A DNA stretch of 64,000 nucleotides from Streptomyces sp. NBC_01498 (GTDB lineage Bacteria > Actinomycetota > Actinomycetes > Streptomycetales > Streptomycetaceae), in contig NZ_CP109598.1 of the NCBI RefSeq assembly GCF_036327775.1, positions 1,302,001 to 1,366,000 on the forward strand. The letters are read 5' to 3'. A program made the position numbers and the translations under genes. Positions 1 through 9,321 of the stretch are shown here, piece after piece. Under the pieces are notes generated by a model. The model had not been told where the DNA came from and ran no database searches. It was given only the letters and a program-made list of their open reading frames with translations. How positions within the stretch are numbered: the stretch's first letter is position 1; each line of letters opens with the position of its first letter.

Positions 1-879
1 TCGGCCGTCAACCCGGCTCAGGAGCAGATCTGGTACCGCAACAACCTCGACCAGTCCCTCGCGTTCGAGCAGCGCTGGGCGGACTTCCGGACCTGGGTGG
101 CCAAGCACGACACGACGTACCGCCTCGGCAGCACACCCGACGCGGTGCAGCGGAACTACGAGCGGGTGAAGGCGGCGGTGACCGGCCGCCCGGCGGGCGG
201 CAAGGTCGGCCCCGGCCAGCTGCACGCGGCGATGCTCGGCGCGGGCTACTACGACGACTACTGGGCGATGCGGGCGACGGCCCTCTCGGAGTTCCTGAAG
301 GGCAACACCAAGCCACTGATCGACCAGGCGACCCCGCGCCCGGCGGCAGCCGCGGACAGCGAGAACGGCAACGCCGTCTACACGGCCGTGGAGTGCAACG
401 ACGCGCCGTGGCCGACGGACTGGAAGACCTGGGACCGGGACAACACCGAACTCGCCACGCGCGCCCCGTTCGAGACCTGGGACAACGCGTGGATGAACCT
501 CCCCTGCGCCTTCTGGCCGGCCCCCCGCCAGCGCCCGCTGAACGTCGGCACGGCCCCCGGCCGGCTCCCCCCGACCCTGATCCTCTCCGCCGAACGCGAC
601 GCCGCGACCCCGTACCCCGGCGCCCTCGAACTCCAGCGCCGCCTCCCCGGCTCGGTCCTGATCACCGAACGAGCCGCCGGCGCCCACGGCCTCGCGGGCG
701 GCCCGAACCAGTGCGTCAACGACCACCTGGAGGCCTACCTCCTCACCGGCAAAACCCCACCCCACCACGCCGACTGCGCCCCACACCCGGAGCCGAACCC
801 GGTATCGCTGCCCCCGGACACCGATCAAGAAAAGCGCACGGACCTACGCCGCAGGTTGATCCCGAACGGCCACATCTGA
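1..879 (+). CDS. C-terminal part of an S33-family tripeptidyl aminopeptidase (alpha/beta hydrolase)
   Basis: The reading frame is open from the first base, so the 5' part lies outside the window; 292 residues are visible. The end of the protein matches the TAP-type C-terminal domain of Streptomyces SlpD/SlpE/Tap peptidases. The motif SAERDAATPY carries the catalytic Asp and the later GAHG carries the catalytic His; the nucleophile Ser would be in the missing half. Cysteines near NLPCAFW, NQCVND and ADCAPH suggest an exported, disulfide-bonded protein. Family members remove N-terminal tripeptides outside the cell, often as lipoproteins or secreted enzymes; no signal peptide can be judged here. 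A strong hairpin follows the stop. The family call is firm, substrate and export are inferred. Confidence 0.85.
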   Translation, partial: SAVNPAQEQIWYRNNLDQSLAFEQRWADFRTWVAKHDTTYRLGSTPDAVQRNYERVKAAVTGRPAGGKVGPGQLHAAMLGAGYYDDYWAMRATALSEFLKGNTKPLIDQATPRPAAAADSENGNAVYTAVECNDAPWPTDWKTWDRDNTELATRAPFETWDNAWMNLPCAFWPAPRQRPLNVGTAPGRLPPTLILSAERDAATPYPGALELQRRLPGSVLITERAAGAHGLAGGPNQCVNDHLEAYLLTGKTPPHHADCAPHPEPNPVSLPPDTDQEKRTDLRRRLIPNGHI

Positions 880-1032
880 GGGCTCCCGGGCACCGCCCCG
901 CCGACGGGGCCACCCGCTCGACGGGACGGGTAGGGGCGGGGCGGGCTGCGGGCGGGGCAGCCCTCAGGCACCGAGAGGTGGGGGACGGGGGTACCCCACG
1001 GAACGGGAAACGGCATCCCCTCATCACGTAGG

Positions 1033-1075
1033 AACCCCGCGTGCGGCGCGCCCAAGGCGCGCCGCACGCGGGGTT
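1033..1075. terminator. Bidirectional hairpin terminator between the aminopeptidase and hemQ
   Basis: The arms at 1033-1050 and 1058-1075 are perfect 18-bp complements (AACCCCGCGTGCGGCGCG and its partner), and two further G-C pairs close a 3-nt loop. It lies between two convergent genes. The rest of the 880-1249 gap is GC-rich sequence in which I see no gene. Confidence 0.8.
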
Positions 1076-1249
1076 CGGACCCGGTGTCGCTGGACGAGAG
1101 GTCCGGCCGCGGGGTGCCGCCGGTCGTCTGATCTTCCGGGTGGGGACGGCCGGGGTGCCCGAGGGCGGGTCCGGTCGTCGTGCAGTTGTGCCGTCACGCT
1201 ACGCGGCGCGCGGGCCGTGCCGGTGGATCAGGCACGGTACAGGCGTGGC

Positions 1250-1966
1250 TCAGGCGAGTCCGGCGACGAGGTCCGCGACCGACTTGCGGCGGCCGGTGTA
1301 GAAGGGCACCTCTTCCCGTACGTACAGGCGGGCCTGCGAGCCGCGCAGGTGGCGCATCAGGTCGACGATCCGGTCCAGTTCGTCGGCCTCGAAGGCGAGG
1401 ATCCACTCGTAGTCGCCCAGCGTGAAGGACGAGACGGTGTTGGCGCGGACGTCCGGGTAGCCGCGGGCCATCTTGCCGTGGTCGGCGAGCATCGTGCGCC
1501 GTTCCTCGTCGGGCAGCAGATACCAGTCGTACGAGCGCACGAACGGGTAGACGCTGACGTAGTCGCGCGCCTTCTCGTCGGCCAGGAAGGCCGGGACATG
1601 CGACTTGTTGAACTCGGCGGGGCGGTGCAGCGCCATGTTCGACCAGACGGGGTCGAGGGTCCGGCCGAGCTTCGTGCGGCGGAAGAGGTTGTACGCCCCC
1701 TGGAGTTCGTCCGCCGTCGAGGCGTGCCACCAGATCATCAGATCGGCGTCGGCGCGCAGCCCGGACACGTCGTACGTGCCGCGCACGGTGATGTCCTTGG
1801 CGGCGAGCTGGTCGAAGAGGTCCTGGACCTCTTCGGCGTAACCGGCCCGGTCCTCCGGCAGCAGATCGCGCAGCTTGAAGACGGACCACAGCGTGTACCG
1901 GATGACGTCGTTGAGGTCCTTGGCCTTCTTGCCCGCGTTGGGCGTCTTCTCTGGTGCGGAAGTCAT
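1250..1966 (-). CDS. hemQ: Coproheme decarboxylase HemQ/ChdC (chlorite dismutase family)
   Basis: The protein has 238 residues, the usual length of actinobacterial HemQ. It performs the last step of the coproporphyrin-dependent haem pathway, the peroxide-dependent oxidative decarboxylation of two propionates of coproheme to give haem b. The stretch [15 protein letters not shown] carries the YPF...S..WYLL signature with the radical-forming Tyr, and the later [14 protein letters not shown] contains the proximal haem-ligand His. The ATG at 1966 is preceded by GGGAG at good spacing and lies 4 bp after the hemY stop, so the two genes are almost certainly translated from one message. Longer upstream readings in this frame run antisense-like through hemY and were discarded. 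Confidence 0.93.
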   Translation of the reverse strand: MTSAPEKTPNAGKKAKDLNDVIRYTLWSVFKLRDLLPEDRAGYAEEVQDLFDQLAAKDITVRGTYDVSGLRADADLMIWWHASTADELQGAYNLFRRTKLGRTLDPVWSNMALHRPAEFNKSHVPAFLADEKARDYVSVYPFVRSYDWYLLPDEERRTMLADHGKMARGYPDVRANTVSSFTLGDYEWILAFEADELDRIVDLMRHLRGSQARLYVREEVPFYTGRRKSVADLVAGLA

Positions 1967-1970
1967 ACGG

Positions 1971-3587
1971 CTATTCTCCCGTGTCCCGGTCCGTGCCCCG
2001 CGCCAGAGTCGGCGTGGCCATGATCTCGTCGGCGGCGCGGCGGGCGCTCGCGACGCAGGCGGGGATGCCGACGCCGTCGTACGGGGCGCCGCAGACGCGC
2101 AGTCCGGGGAGTTTCGCGACGGCGTCGCGGATGCGGGCGACGCGCGCGGTGTGGCCGACGGGGTACTGGGGCAGGCCGCCGATCCACCGGGTGACCTCGG
2201 TGGCGACGGGCCGCGCGGTGAGGCCGGTGGCGGCGCCGAGGTCGCGGAGGGAGGCGTCGGCGAGGTCGGTGTCCTCGCGCTGGAGCTGGTCCTCCTCGCC
2301 GTAACGGCCGACGGAGGTGCGCAGGACGAACAGGTCGGGCGCCGACGCGGCGACCCAGCCCCACTTGCGGGTGGAGAAGGTGGCGGCCTTGATGGTGCGG
2401 CCGTCGACGGGCGGGACGAGGAAACCACTGCCGGACAGAAAGCCGCTTCCGGACGACGCGGAGTCGCTGCCGGACGCGGAGCTGCTGTCGGGCGGAAGGT
2501 CATATCCGGACGCGAATCCGCCGCCGGACGCGAATCCGCTTCCCGCCGGAGGAGCACCGCCGGACGGAGAATCGCTGCCGGCCGCAGCCTCACCGCCCTC
2601 GGCAAGGCGCGCGGCGAGGTCCGTGCGGCGGAAGGCCATCGTGACGAGGGCCATGGAGGCGTACTCGATCGCGGCCAGTTCGGCTGAGGCCGCCGGCGAC
2701 TCATGGGCGAGGAGTGCGGACGCTGACCAGGCGGGGCTCGCCACGATCACCGCGTCGGCGGTGACGGTCTCGCGGTCGGTCCGGACCGCCCAGCCGCCGG
2801 GGGTACGGGTGAGCGCCACGACGGGCGTCCGCGTACGGATGTCGCCGCCCCGGGCGCGTACGGCGTCCGCGACGGCGCCCGGCAGGGTGCCCACACCGCC
2901 GTCGATGCCGGTGAACACCGGTTCCGTACGCGGGTGTTCGGCGGCCCTGGCCTGGACGGCGCGGACCGCGCCGAGCAGCGAGTCGTGGGTGCGCAGCGCC
3001 TCGTAGAGCTGCGGGACGGCGGCGCGCAGCGAGATGCGGTAGGCGTCGCCCGCGTAGACGCCGCCGAGCAGCGGCTCCACCAGCCGGTCCACGACCTCGT
3101 GCCCGAGGCGCTGCGCGACGTACGCGCCGACGGCCACGTCGTCGCCGACGGGCGCCGGGCCGAGGTCGCGTTCGCGGTCGATCCGGGCGACGCCCTCCGG
3201 GGAGAGCAGACCGGCGAGGGCGGAGGCGTCGCCCGGTACGCCCATGACGTGGCCCTTGGGCATGGGGCGCAGTTCCCCGCGTGACCAGACTGACGCGGAG
3301 GCGGTGGCGGGCGGCTGGAGGCGGGCGCCGAGGCCCACGGAGCGGGCGAGGTCGACGGCCTCGGGGCGGCGGGCCAGGATCGATTCGGCGCCGAGGTCGA
3401 CCGGGGCGCCCTCGATCTCGCCGGTGAGGAGTTTGCCGCCGAGCCGGCCGGTCGCCTCCAGGAGGGTCACGCGGGCCCCGGCGGTCAGCAGCCGGTCGGC
3501 GGCGGCAAGACCGGCGATGCCGCCGCCGATGACGACGACATGGGGCGCGGGGCCGTTGGGAGGCGGGGGATTCGGGCTGCTCACCAT
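1971..3587 (-). CDS. hemY: Coproporphyrinogen III oxidase (HemY/CgoX, formerly protoporphyrinogen oxidase)
   Basis: This FAD-dependent enzyme of 538 residues opens with the dinucleotide-binding motif [17 protein letters not shown] and a following [15 protein letters not shown] block, as in Gram-positive HemY. In actinobacteria it oxidises coproporphyrinogen III to coproporphyrin III before iron insertion and HemQ. An ATG at 3587 sits only 2 nt after GGAGG; the adjacent in-frame GTG at 3584 has better spacing and may be the true start. Residues about 326-390 form a Ser/Gly/Ala/Pro-rich low-complexity insert made of near-repeats of a CCGGACGC-type DNA unit, which is not part of the usual fold. 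It is the first gene of a hemY-hemQ operon and is divergent from the DUF4349 lipoprotein. Confidence 0.92.
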   Translation of the reverse strand: MVSSPNPPPPNGPAPHVVVIGGGIAGLAAADRLLTAGARVTLLEATGRLGGKLLTGEIEGAPVDLGAESILARRPEAVDLARSVGLGARLQPPATASASVWSRGELRPMPKGHVMGVPGDASALAGLLSPEGVARIDRERDLGPAPVGDDVAVGAYVAQRLGHEVVDRLVEPLLGGVYAGDAYRISLRAAVPQLYEALRTHDSLLGAVRAVQARAAEHPRTEPVFTGIDGGVGTLPGAVADAVRARGGDIRTRTPVVALTRTPGGWAVRTDRETVTADAVIVASPAWSASALLAHESPAASAELAAIEYASMALVTMAFRRTDLAARLAEGGEAAAGSDSPSGGAPPAGSGFASGGGFASGYDLPPDSSSASGSDSASSGSGFLSGSGFLVPPVDGRTIKAATFSTRKWGWVAASAPDLFVLRTSVGRYGEEDQLQREDTDLADASLRDLGAATGLTARPVATEVTRWIGGLPQYPVGHTARVARIRDAVAKLPGLRVCGAPYDGVGIPACVASARRAADEIMATPTLARGTDRDTGE

Positions 3588-3736
3588 GGCCTCCACTCTC
3601 TCAGACCGGCTCCGCCCGCCCGTACGGGTACCCGGGCCCGGTCGTGACCGGTTCGCGACCGGAAAAGCGCAACCGGTTCCCGGGCCGGCCCGTCGAACCG
3701 CCGACATACACGCACAGCAGCCTTGGGGGGACAGAT

Positions 3737-4843
3737 ATGCGTGCATTTCCCGCGTTCGCGGCAGCGCTGCTCACCGTTTCACTCGCCCTGGCGGGATGTA
3801 GTGGTGCGGACGGCGGCTCACAGTCCAAGAGCGACAGCAAGGGTGCGGGGGCGGGGGACCGGGGGGTCGCCGGGCCGGGCGCCGTCTCCGACACGGACGG
3901 TGCCAAGCAGCGGGCCGAGGGCACCGAGGACGTCGGGAAACCGCCGACGGAGACTCATGTGATCCGTACCGCCACCCTCGCGGTGGAGGTGAAGGACGTG
4001 ACGCGGGCGCTCGCCAGGGCCCGTTCGATCACGCGGAGCGTGGGCGGGGTGGTCGAGAGCGAGACCACCGACCGGCTCGACGACATGTACGAGACGTCGA
4101 CCGTCGTACTGCGCGTGCCCGAGGGCGAGTACGACGTGGTCCTCCACGAACTCGCTGGCACCGGCAAGCTGTTGAGCCGTTCGGCCAAGGCGAAGGACGT
4201 CACCGAGCAGGTGGTGGACGTGCGCAGCCGGATCGCGACGCAGCGCGCGAGCGTCGACCGTCTGCGGACGTTGATGGACCGGGCGGAGGACATCACGGAC
4301 GTGGTGGCTCTGGAGGGCCAACTGAACGACCGGCAGGCGGATTTGGAGGCCCTGCTGGCCAGGCAGAAGTCGCTGGCCGACCGGACGGCCATGGCGACCG
4401 TGACGCTCGATCTGACCGAGCGGGCGGCGGAGAAGAAGGAGGAGGAGACGGGTCCGGGCTTCCTGGACGCGCTCGGCGGCGGGTGGGACGCGTTCGTGTC
4501 GGTGCTGCGCTGGATCGTGGTGGTCGTGGCGGCGATCCTGCCGTTCGTCGTGGCGCTGGCGGTGCTCTACGGGCTGTGGCTGCTGCTGGGGGCCCGGCTG
4601 TTCGGGCTCCGGCGCCGTACGGCCGTGACGGGGCCCGCCACGCGAACGGCCACCGAACCGGCCACCGAACCGACGACAGGACCGGCCACGGAACCGGCGA
4701 CGGGACCGGCGACCGACACCACGCCCGGCTCCCCGCCCAGCTCCACGCCCGACGTCGCGACCGACCCCGGCACCGACCCGGCCCGGGAAACCTCCGCGTC
4801 ACCCGGGCTGGTCACGCGGGACGAACGCGACCGCTCCGCGTAG
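3737..4843 (+). CDS. DUF4349-domain lipoprotein with membrane anchor
   Basis: The 368-residue protein starts with a lipoprotein signal peptide; the lipobox LAGC places the lipidated Cys at residue 21. A DUF4349 domain follows: a beta region (VIRTATLAVEVKDV...), then a helical, probably coiled-coil segment (RIATQRASVDRLRTLMDRAE, QLNDRQADLEALLAR). Near residues 260-290 there is a hydrophobic transmembrane helix (WIVVVVAAILPFVVALAVL), then a basic GLRRR stop-transfer. The C-terminal tail is a run of Thr/Ala/Glu/Pro repeats (ATEPATEPTTGPATEPATGP). The ATG at 3737 follows a GGGGGG ribosome site. DUF4349 proteins are widespread in actinobacteria and have no established function; a surface or cell-envelope role is inferred from topology. 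Confidence 0.85.
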   Translation: MRAFPAFAAALLTVSLALAGCSGADGGSQSKSDSKGAGAGDRGVAGPGAVSDTDGAKQRAEGTEDVGKPPTETHVIRTATLAVEVKDVTRALARARSITRSVGGVVESETTDRLDDMYETSTVVLRVPEGEYDVVLHELAGTGKLLSRSAKAKDVTEQVVDVRSRIATQRASVDRLRTLMDRAEDITDVVALEGQLNDRQADLEALLARQKSLADRTAMATVTLDLTERAAEKKEEETGPGFLDALGGGWDAFVSVLRWIVVVVAAILPFVVALAVLYGLWLLLGARLFGLRRRTAVTGPATRTATEPATEPTTGPATEPATGPATDTTPGSPPSSTPDVATDPGTDPARETSASPGLVTRDERDRSA

Positions 4844-4847
4844 CGTC

Positions 4848-4890
4848 TGGGTGCCGGGTACGGGTACGCGTACCGAGTACCCGGCACCCA
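4848..4890 (+). terminator. Hairpin in the gap between the DUF4349 gene and the flavoprotein
   Basis: Arms TGGGTGCCGGGTAC (4848-4861) and GTACCCGGCACCCA (4877-4890) are perfect complements. The 15-nt loop itself contains the palindrome GGTACGCGTACC. It may terminate the upstream gene or act as an attenuator ahead of the GTG at 4914. Confidence 0.55.
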
Positions 4891-4913
4891 TCCGGATCCG
4901 AAGGGACGCGGCA

Positions 4914-6296
4914 GTGGCAGCGGAGCGCTTGGTGGTCATCGGCGGTGACGCGGCGGGCATGTCCGCCGCGTCGCAGGCCCGCAGGTTCAAGGGGCCCGAG
5001 GAGCTGGAGATCGTCGCCTTCGAGCGCGGCGACTACGCCTCGTACTCCGCGTGCGGCATCCCCTACTGGGTCGGCGGCGACGTCGAGCGGCTGGAGGACC
5101 TCGTCGCCCGTACGCCCGAGGAGCACCGCGAGCGCGCGATCGACCTGCGGATGCGGACCGAGGTCCTGGAGATCGACACCGGGGGCCGGCGGGTCCGCGC
5201 CCGCGATCTGGACGCCGGGACCGAGGCGTGGACGGGCTTCGACAAGCTGGTGATCGCGACGGGCGCGCGCCCCGTCCGGCCGCCGCTGCCCGGCATCGAC
5301 GCCCCCGGTGTGCACGGCGTGCAGACCCTCGGTGACGGCCGGTCGCTGATCGAGTCGCTCACCCGCACCGGCGGGGGCGGGCGCGCGGTCGTGGTGGGCG
5401 CGGGTTACATCGGCGTCGAGATGGCGGAGGCGCTGCTCAAGCGCGGGTACGAGGTGACCGTCCTGCACCGCGACGAGCAGCCGATGTCCACGCTGGACCC
5501 GGACATGGGCCGGCTGGTGCACGAGGCGATGGACTCCCTCGGGATCACGACGGTCGGCGGCGCCGCCGTGTCGAAGATCCTGACCGGTGACGACGGCCGG
5601 GTGCGGGCGGTCGCCACCGACGACGCGGAGTACCCGGCCGACGTGGTCGTCCTCGGCATCGGTGTCCGGCCGGAGACCGCGCTCGCCGAGGCCGCCGGTC
5701 TGCCGCTCGGCCCGCACGGCGGGCTGCTCACCGACCTGTCGATGCGGGTGCGCGGCCACGACGGCATCTGGGCGGGCGGCGACTGCGTGGAGGTGCTGGA
5801 CCTGATCACCGGCACCACCCGGCACATCGCGCTCGGTACGCACGCCAACAAGCACGGCCAGGTGATCGGCGCCAACGTGGCGGGCGGCTACGGCACGTTC
5901 CCGGGTGTCGTCGGTACGGCCGTCAGCAAGGTGTGCGACCGGGAGATCGCCCGGACGGGGCTGCGGGAGAAGGACGCGCGGGCGGCGGGGCTCCAGTACG
6001 TGTCGGCGACCATCGAGTCGACGGGCATCGCCGGATATCTGCCGGACGCGCCGCTGATGACGGTGAAGATGCTCGCCGAGCGCCGTACGGGGCGGCTTCT
6101 CGGGGTGCAGATCGTCGGCGGCGAGGGCGCGGCGAAGCGGGTGGACGTCGCGGCGGTGGCCCTGACGGCCGGGATGACGGTGGAGCGGATGACGGCGCTG
6201 GACCTGGGGTACGCGCCGCCGTTCTCGCCGGTGTGGGACCCGGTCCTGGTGGCGGCGCGCAAGGCGACGGCGGCGGTCCGCGGGGCGGGCTGGTAG
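4914..6296 (+). CDS. FAD/NAD(P)H-dependent oxidoreductase of the CoA-disulfide reductase / NADH oxidase family
   Basis: The 460-residue flavoprotein has the N-terminal FAD motif VVIGGDAAGMSAA, a redox-active Cys at residue 47 in YSACGIPYW, a central NAD(P)H-binding motif VVVGAGYIGVEMAEALLKRGYEVTVL, the second FAD segment GIWAGGDCVEV, and a C-terminal dimerisation domain starting near SKVCDREIARTGL. The single Cys instead of a CXXXXC pair is typical of CoA-disulfide reductases, NADH oxidases and NADH peroxidases, so the exact electron acceptor cannot be told from sequence. I chose the GTG at 4914 because AAGGGA lies about 8 nt upstream and the homologous part begins at once; in-frame upstream codons read through the hairpin at 4848-4890. 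Confidence 0.88.
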   Translation: MAAERLVVIGGDAAGMSAASQARRFKGPEELEIVAFERGDYASYSACGIPYWVGGDVERLEDLVARTPEEHRERAIDLRMRTEVLEIDTGGRRVRARDLDAGTEAWTGFDKLVIATGARPVRPPLPGIDAPGVHGVQTLGDGRSLIESLTRTGGGGRAVVVGAGYIGVEMAEALLKRGYEVTVLHRDEQPMSTLDPDMGRLVHEAMDSLGITTVGGAAVSKILTGDDGRVRAVATDDAEYPADVVVLGIGVRPETALAEAAGLPLGPHGGLLTDLSMRVRGHDGIWAGGDCVEVLDLITGTTRHIALGTHANKHGQVIGANVAGGYGTFPGVVGTAVSKVCDREIARTGLREKDARAAGLQYVSATIESTGIAGYLPDAPLMTVKMLAERRTGRLLGVQIVGGEGAAKRVDVAAVALTAGMTVERMTALDLGYAPPFSPVWDPVLVAARKATAAVRGAGW

Positions 6297-6299
6297 GGC

Positions 6300-6342
6300 G
6301 CCGTCCGGGGCCCGACCCGACGCGGGTCGGGCCCCGGACGGC
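6300..6342. terminator. Bidirectional terminator between convergent genes
   Basis: A near-perfect hairpin has arms CCGTCCGGGGCCCGACCC (6301-6318) and its complement (6324-6341), extended by one G-C pair, with a 5-nt loop GACGC. It separates the flavoprotein from the convergent hypothetical gene. Confidence 0.85.
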
Positions 6343-6354
6343 CCGTCCCGGGTC

Positions 6355-7164
6355 CTACGCGGCCAGCAGGTCCGCCAGCCGGTCCCGTACGCCGTCCCTG
6401 CCGCCGTCCGGGACCGGCACCAGCCTCTCCTCGTGCCGCGGGTCCCGCGTCAGGACGTGCAGCCGCCCCTCGTCGCGGGCCAGGACCAGATCGGTGCTGG
6501 CCCCCGCCGTCTCCGCCGATCCGACCGCCGTGTACTCGGTGACGGTGACCAGCGCGGAACGCTCCGCCCCGCCGAGCACCGCGTCGGTGTCCACCGACGG
6601 ACCGGTGTCAGCCGACGGGCCCCGGGGCAGCCACTCGGTGAGCATGCGAAGCGCCTCGTCGAACTTGTGCAGGCCGATCTGGTGGACGCCGAGCGCGTCG
6701 ATGCGCACCATCAGACAGATCCGCTCGGGCTGGGGCAGCAGCAGGATCCGCCACGGCTCGCCCGGCACCGTTCCGGTCGTCCGGGCGTCGAGCACCTTCC
6801 TCGCCCGCTGCTGGAACGCCACGGCGATGCCCAGGTCCCCCCGTACCTGGACCTCCTCGCCCGAGGAGCCCGCGAGAAGCATCTGGCGGGCGGCCAACGA
6901 GCGGACGGCCTCGGCGAGTTCGTCCTCCGACGGGCGGGCCTCCAGGAAGTCCACGATCGCGTCCACGGCGGTGAGTTCGGCGATGGTGTACGCGCCGAGC
7001 AGCACCGGCCCGGTGTCCACCAGGTCCACCACGGCGGTGACGAGGCCCCCGGGCACGGATGCCGTACCCGGCGTCGCCGCATCCTGCGACGAGGACACGG
7101 GCTGAGATGTGGACGGGGATTCGGACGGGGGCTGGGACGGGGTGCCGTCCTGGGCGTCGCTCAT
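6355..7164 (-). CDS. Hypothetical protein, second gene of a two-gene unit
   Basis: I do not recognise this 269-residue protein. Its first 35 or so residues are a Ser/Pro/Gln-rich, probably disordered leader. A helical segment follows (YTIAELTAVDAIVDFLEAR...DELAEAVRSLAARQMLLA) that looks like a winged-helix-type DNA-binding or dimerisation unit, then an alpha/beta part with a beta hairpin (RILLLPQPERICLMVRIDALG). No catalytic motif or signal peptide is evident. The ATG at 7164 overlaps the stop of the upstream gene by 4 bp (ATGA) and has AGGAGG-like sequence before it, so the two proteins are translationally coupled and probably work together. Confidence 0.75.
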   Translation of the reverse strand: MSDAQDGTPSQPPSESPSTSQPVSSSQDAATPGTASVPGGLVTAVVDLVDTGPVLLGAYTIAELTAVDAIVDFLEARPSEDELAEAVRSLAARQMLLAGSSGEEVQVRGDLGIAVAFQQRARKVLDARTTGTVPGEPWRILLLPQPERICLMVRIDALGVHQIGLHKFDEALRMLTEWLPRGPSADTGPSVDTDAVLGGAERSALVTVTEYTAVGSAETAGASTDLVLARDEGRLHVLTRDPRHEERLVPVPDGGRDGVRDRLADLLAA

Positions 7165-8072
7165 GACGAACCTCCTGTCGGCAGCCCGCCCGCGGCGGGC
7201 CTCTCGCGGCTCTTCCTCAGAACCGCGGCGGCGGTACGGGACGGGGTCTGCGTCACCCACACGTCGGAGTTGCCGAACAGGCCACGCCCGGCGGTGCCGG
7301 ACAGCGCCTGCCCCAGCTCGCCGGCCAGATCCGGCCGGTCCGGCGGCGGGAAACGGGCCGCGAGCCGCTGGGAGACGGCGGTGACGTCGTCGTTCGCCTC
7401 GATCCGGCGCAGCGCCCGGGTCACCGACCGCGCGACCGGCGGGGTCAGTGAGGTGGGCACGGCCAGCATCGGCGTGAGGTACAGCGGGCGCCGCTCCGTC
7501 ATCCGGGACAGGCCCCAGGGCCCGACGTTGCTGTGGGTGAACCGGTAGACCACGTAGTCCACGAGGTGCCGCAGATCGCTCGGCCGGGGCAGCTTGGGGC
7601 CGCCGAACGCGGCCGGGGTCTTCTCCAGCTGCACCCAGGTGCCGGTCGCGGTGCGGCCGTGCAGTTTCTCCCGTACGACCTGGCCGCGCATCCCGATGTC
7701 CGGGTAGCGCGTCTTGTCGATGTCACGGTGGTGGCTGGACAGCCGTGGATGGCTGCCCTTGGCGAACCGCCAGTCCTCGTACAGGTCCGGGTCGTCCACC
7801 AGCACATGGCCGCCGCGCAGCACGTCGCGCAGCTGCGGTACCTGGAGCCCGTGCCGCTCCAGGTCGGCGAGGATCACCGCTTCCTCGGGGCTGAGCCGCT
7901 GGGCCGCCTTGACCAGGCCCTTGCGGTACGACCCCGCCCGCGCGGTGATCTCGATCATGAGCCGCACCCGGGCGCGTACCTGTTCGGTCCGCTCGGCACC
8001 GGCGGCGTCGGGAGCCGCTGCGCCGGACCGCTGGGGGCGGGCGGTGAGCGCCCGCGTGTGCTTGCGCTTCAT
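7161..8072 (-). CDS. Hypothetical protein, first gene of a two-gene unit
   Basis: The 303-residue protein has a basic N terminus (MKRKHTRALTARPQRSG), a helical stretch (RARVRLMIEITARAGSYRKGLVKAAQRLSPEEAVILADLERHG), then a conserved-looking middle rich in His, Trp and Tyr (DLYEDWRFAKGSHPRLSSHHRDIDKTRYPDIG, split here only by reading) and the segment RHLVDYVVYRFTHSNVGPWG. It has no signal peptide or membrane helix, and I cannot name a family. The ATG at 8072 lacks a clear ribosome site, so translation may begin elsewhere or be leaderless. The gene is the leader of the coupled pair and sits between the flavoprotein and hemE. Confidence 0.7.
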   Translation of the reverse strand: MKRKHTRALTARPQRSGAAAPDAAGAERTEQVRARVRLMIEITARAGSYRKGLVKAAQRLSPEEAVILADLERHGLQVPQLRDVLRGGHVLVDDPDLYEDWRFAKGSHPRLSSHHRDIDKTRYPDIGMRGQVVREKLHGRTATGTWVQLEKTPAAFGGPKLPRPSDLRHLVDYVVYRFTHSNVGPWGLSRMTERRPLYLTPMLAVPTSLTPPVARSVTRALRRIEANDDVTAVSQRLAARFPPPDRPDLAGELGQALSGTAGRGLFGNSDVWVTQTPSRTAAAVLRKSRERPAAGGLPTGGSS

Positions 8073-8138
8073 CTGGCCAGTACAGCACGGTACGCGGGCG
8101 CTCGCAGGGCCGGTCGGCGGCCCCCGGGGCAGGGGGTG

Positions 8139-9230
8139 TCAGCGGGTGGTGCGGGTGTGGACGTACTCCACGAGGCGGGTCAGCGAGTCCGGGTCCATCG
8201 AAGGCAGCACCCCGTGCCCGAGGTTGAACACATGGCCCTCCAACCCCTTGGCGGCGTCGAGGACTTCGTCGGTCTTCTCCTCGACCGCCGACGTGGGCGC
8301 GAAGAGGACCGCCGGGTCGAGATTGCCCTGGAGTGCCTTGCCGGGGCCGACACGGCGGGCCGCCTCGTCCAGCGGGACACGCCAGTCGACGCCGACGACG
8401 TCCGCGCCCGCCTCGCCCATGAGGCCCAGCAGTTCGCCGGTCCCGACACCGAAGTGGATGCGCGGCACGCCGTACCCGGCGATCATGTCGAGGACCTTGG
8501 CGGAGGCGGGCATCGCGGAGCGCCGGTAGTCGGCGGGGGCGAGCGCGCCCACCCAGGAGTCGAAGAGCTGCACGGCGCTGGCGCCCGCCTCGATCTGCAC
8601 CCGGAGGAACGCGCCGGTGATCTCGGCGAGCCGGTCGAGCAGATCGGCCCACAGCCCGGGGTCGCCGTACATCATGGCCTTGGTGTTCTCGTGGTTGCGG
8701 GAGGGCCCGCCCTCCACGAGATAGCTGGCAAGCGTGAACGGGGCGCCCGCGAAGCCGATGAGCGGGGTGGACCCCAGCTCGGCGGTGAGCATACCCATCG
8801 CCTCGGTGACGTACGGGACGTCGTCCGGCGTCAGGTCGCGGAGCTGCGCGAGGTCGGCCCGTGAGCGGATGGGCCGCGCGACGACGGGGCCGACGCCCGG
8901 CTTGATGTCGAGATCGACGCCGATGGCCTTGAGGGGGACGACGATGTCGCTGAAGTAGATCGCGGCGTCGACACCGTGCCGGCGGACCGGCTGGAGCGTG
9001 ATCTCGGTGACCATGTCCGGCCGCGTGCACGACTCCAGCATCGCCGTGCCCTCGCGCAGCTTGCGGTACTCGGGCAGCGACCGTCCCGCCTGGCGCATGA
9101 ACCACACCGGCGTGTGCGGTACGGGCTCCCGCCTGCACGCCTTGATGAAAGCGGAGTCGCGGGTGGCGAGTGTCGCCGCTGTCGCTGCGGTCTTCGTCGG
9201 CTGGCCCGAGGGGCGGTCGTTGGCGCTCAC
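8139..9230 (-). CDS. hemE: Uroporphyrinogen III decarboxylase
   Basis: HemE converts uroporphyrinogen III to coproporphyrinogen III by removing four acetate carboxylates in the cytoplasm, giving the substrate of the HemY encoded nearby. The 363-residue protein has the family signature [16 protein letters not shown] near residue 40 and the second block [17 protein letters not shown]. The start is taken as the GTG at 9230 (protein beginning [10 protein letters not shown]), as in other Streptomyces HemE; the 31 residues read upstream of it are not hemE-like. It is divergent from the DUF3000 gene with a 91-bp shared promoter region, and is not in the same transcript as hemY-hemQ. Confidence 0.95.
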   Translation of the reverse strand: MSANDRPSGQPTKTAATAATLATRDSAFIKACRREPVPHTPVWFMRQAGRSLPEYRKLREGTAMLESCTRPDMVTEITLQPVRRHGVDAAIYFSDIVVPLKAIGVDLDIKPGVGPVVARPIRSRADLAQLRDLTPDDVPYVTEAMGMLTAELGSTPLIGFAGAPFTLASYLVEGGPSRNHENTKAMMYGDPGLWADLLDRLAEITGAFLRVQIEAGASAVQLFDSWVGALAPADYRRSAMPASAKVLDMIAGYGVPRIHFGVGTGELLGLMGEAGADVVGVDWRVPLDEAARRVGPGKALQGNLDPAVLFAPTSAVEEKTDEVLDAAKGLEGHVFNLGHGVLPSMDPDSLTRLVEYVHTRTTR

Positions 9231-9321
9231 GCCCAGAATCTTCGCATGTACGCGGAAGCACCGGCCCCGGGCCGGGTGTCCTTCACCGCACGGGAGGCCG
9301 GTTCCGCCTACTCTTCCCCGC

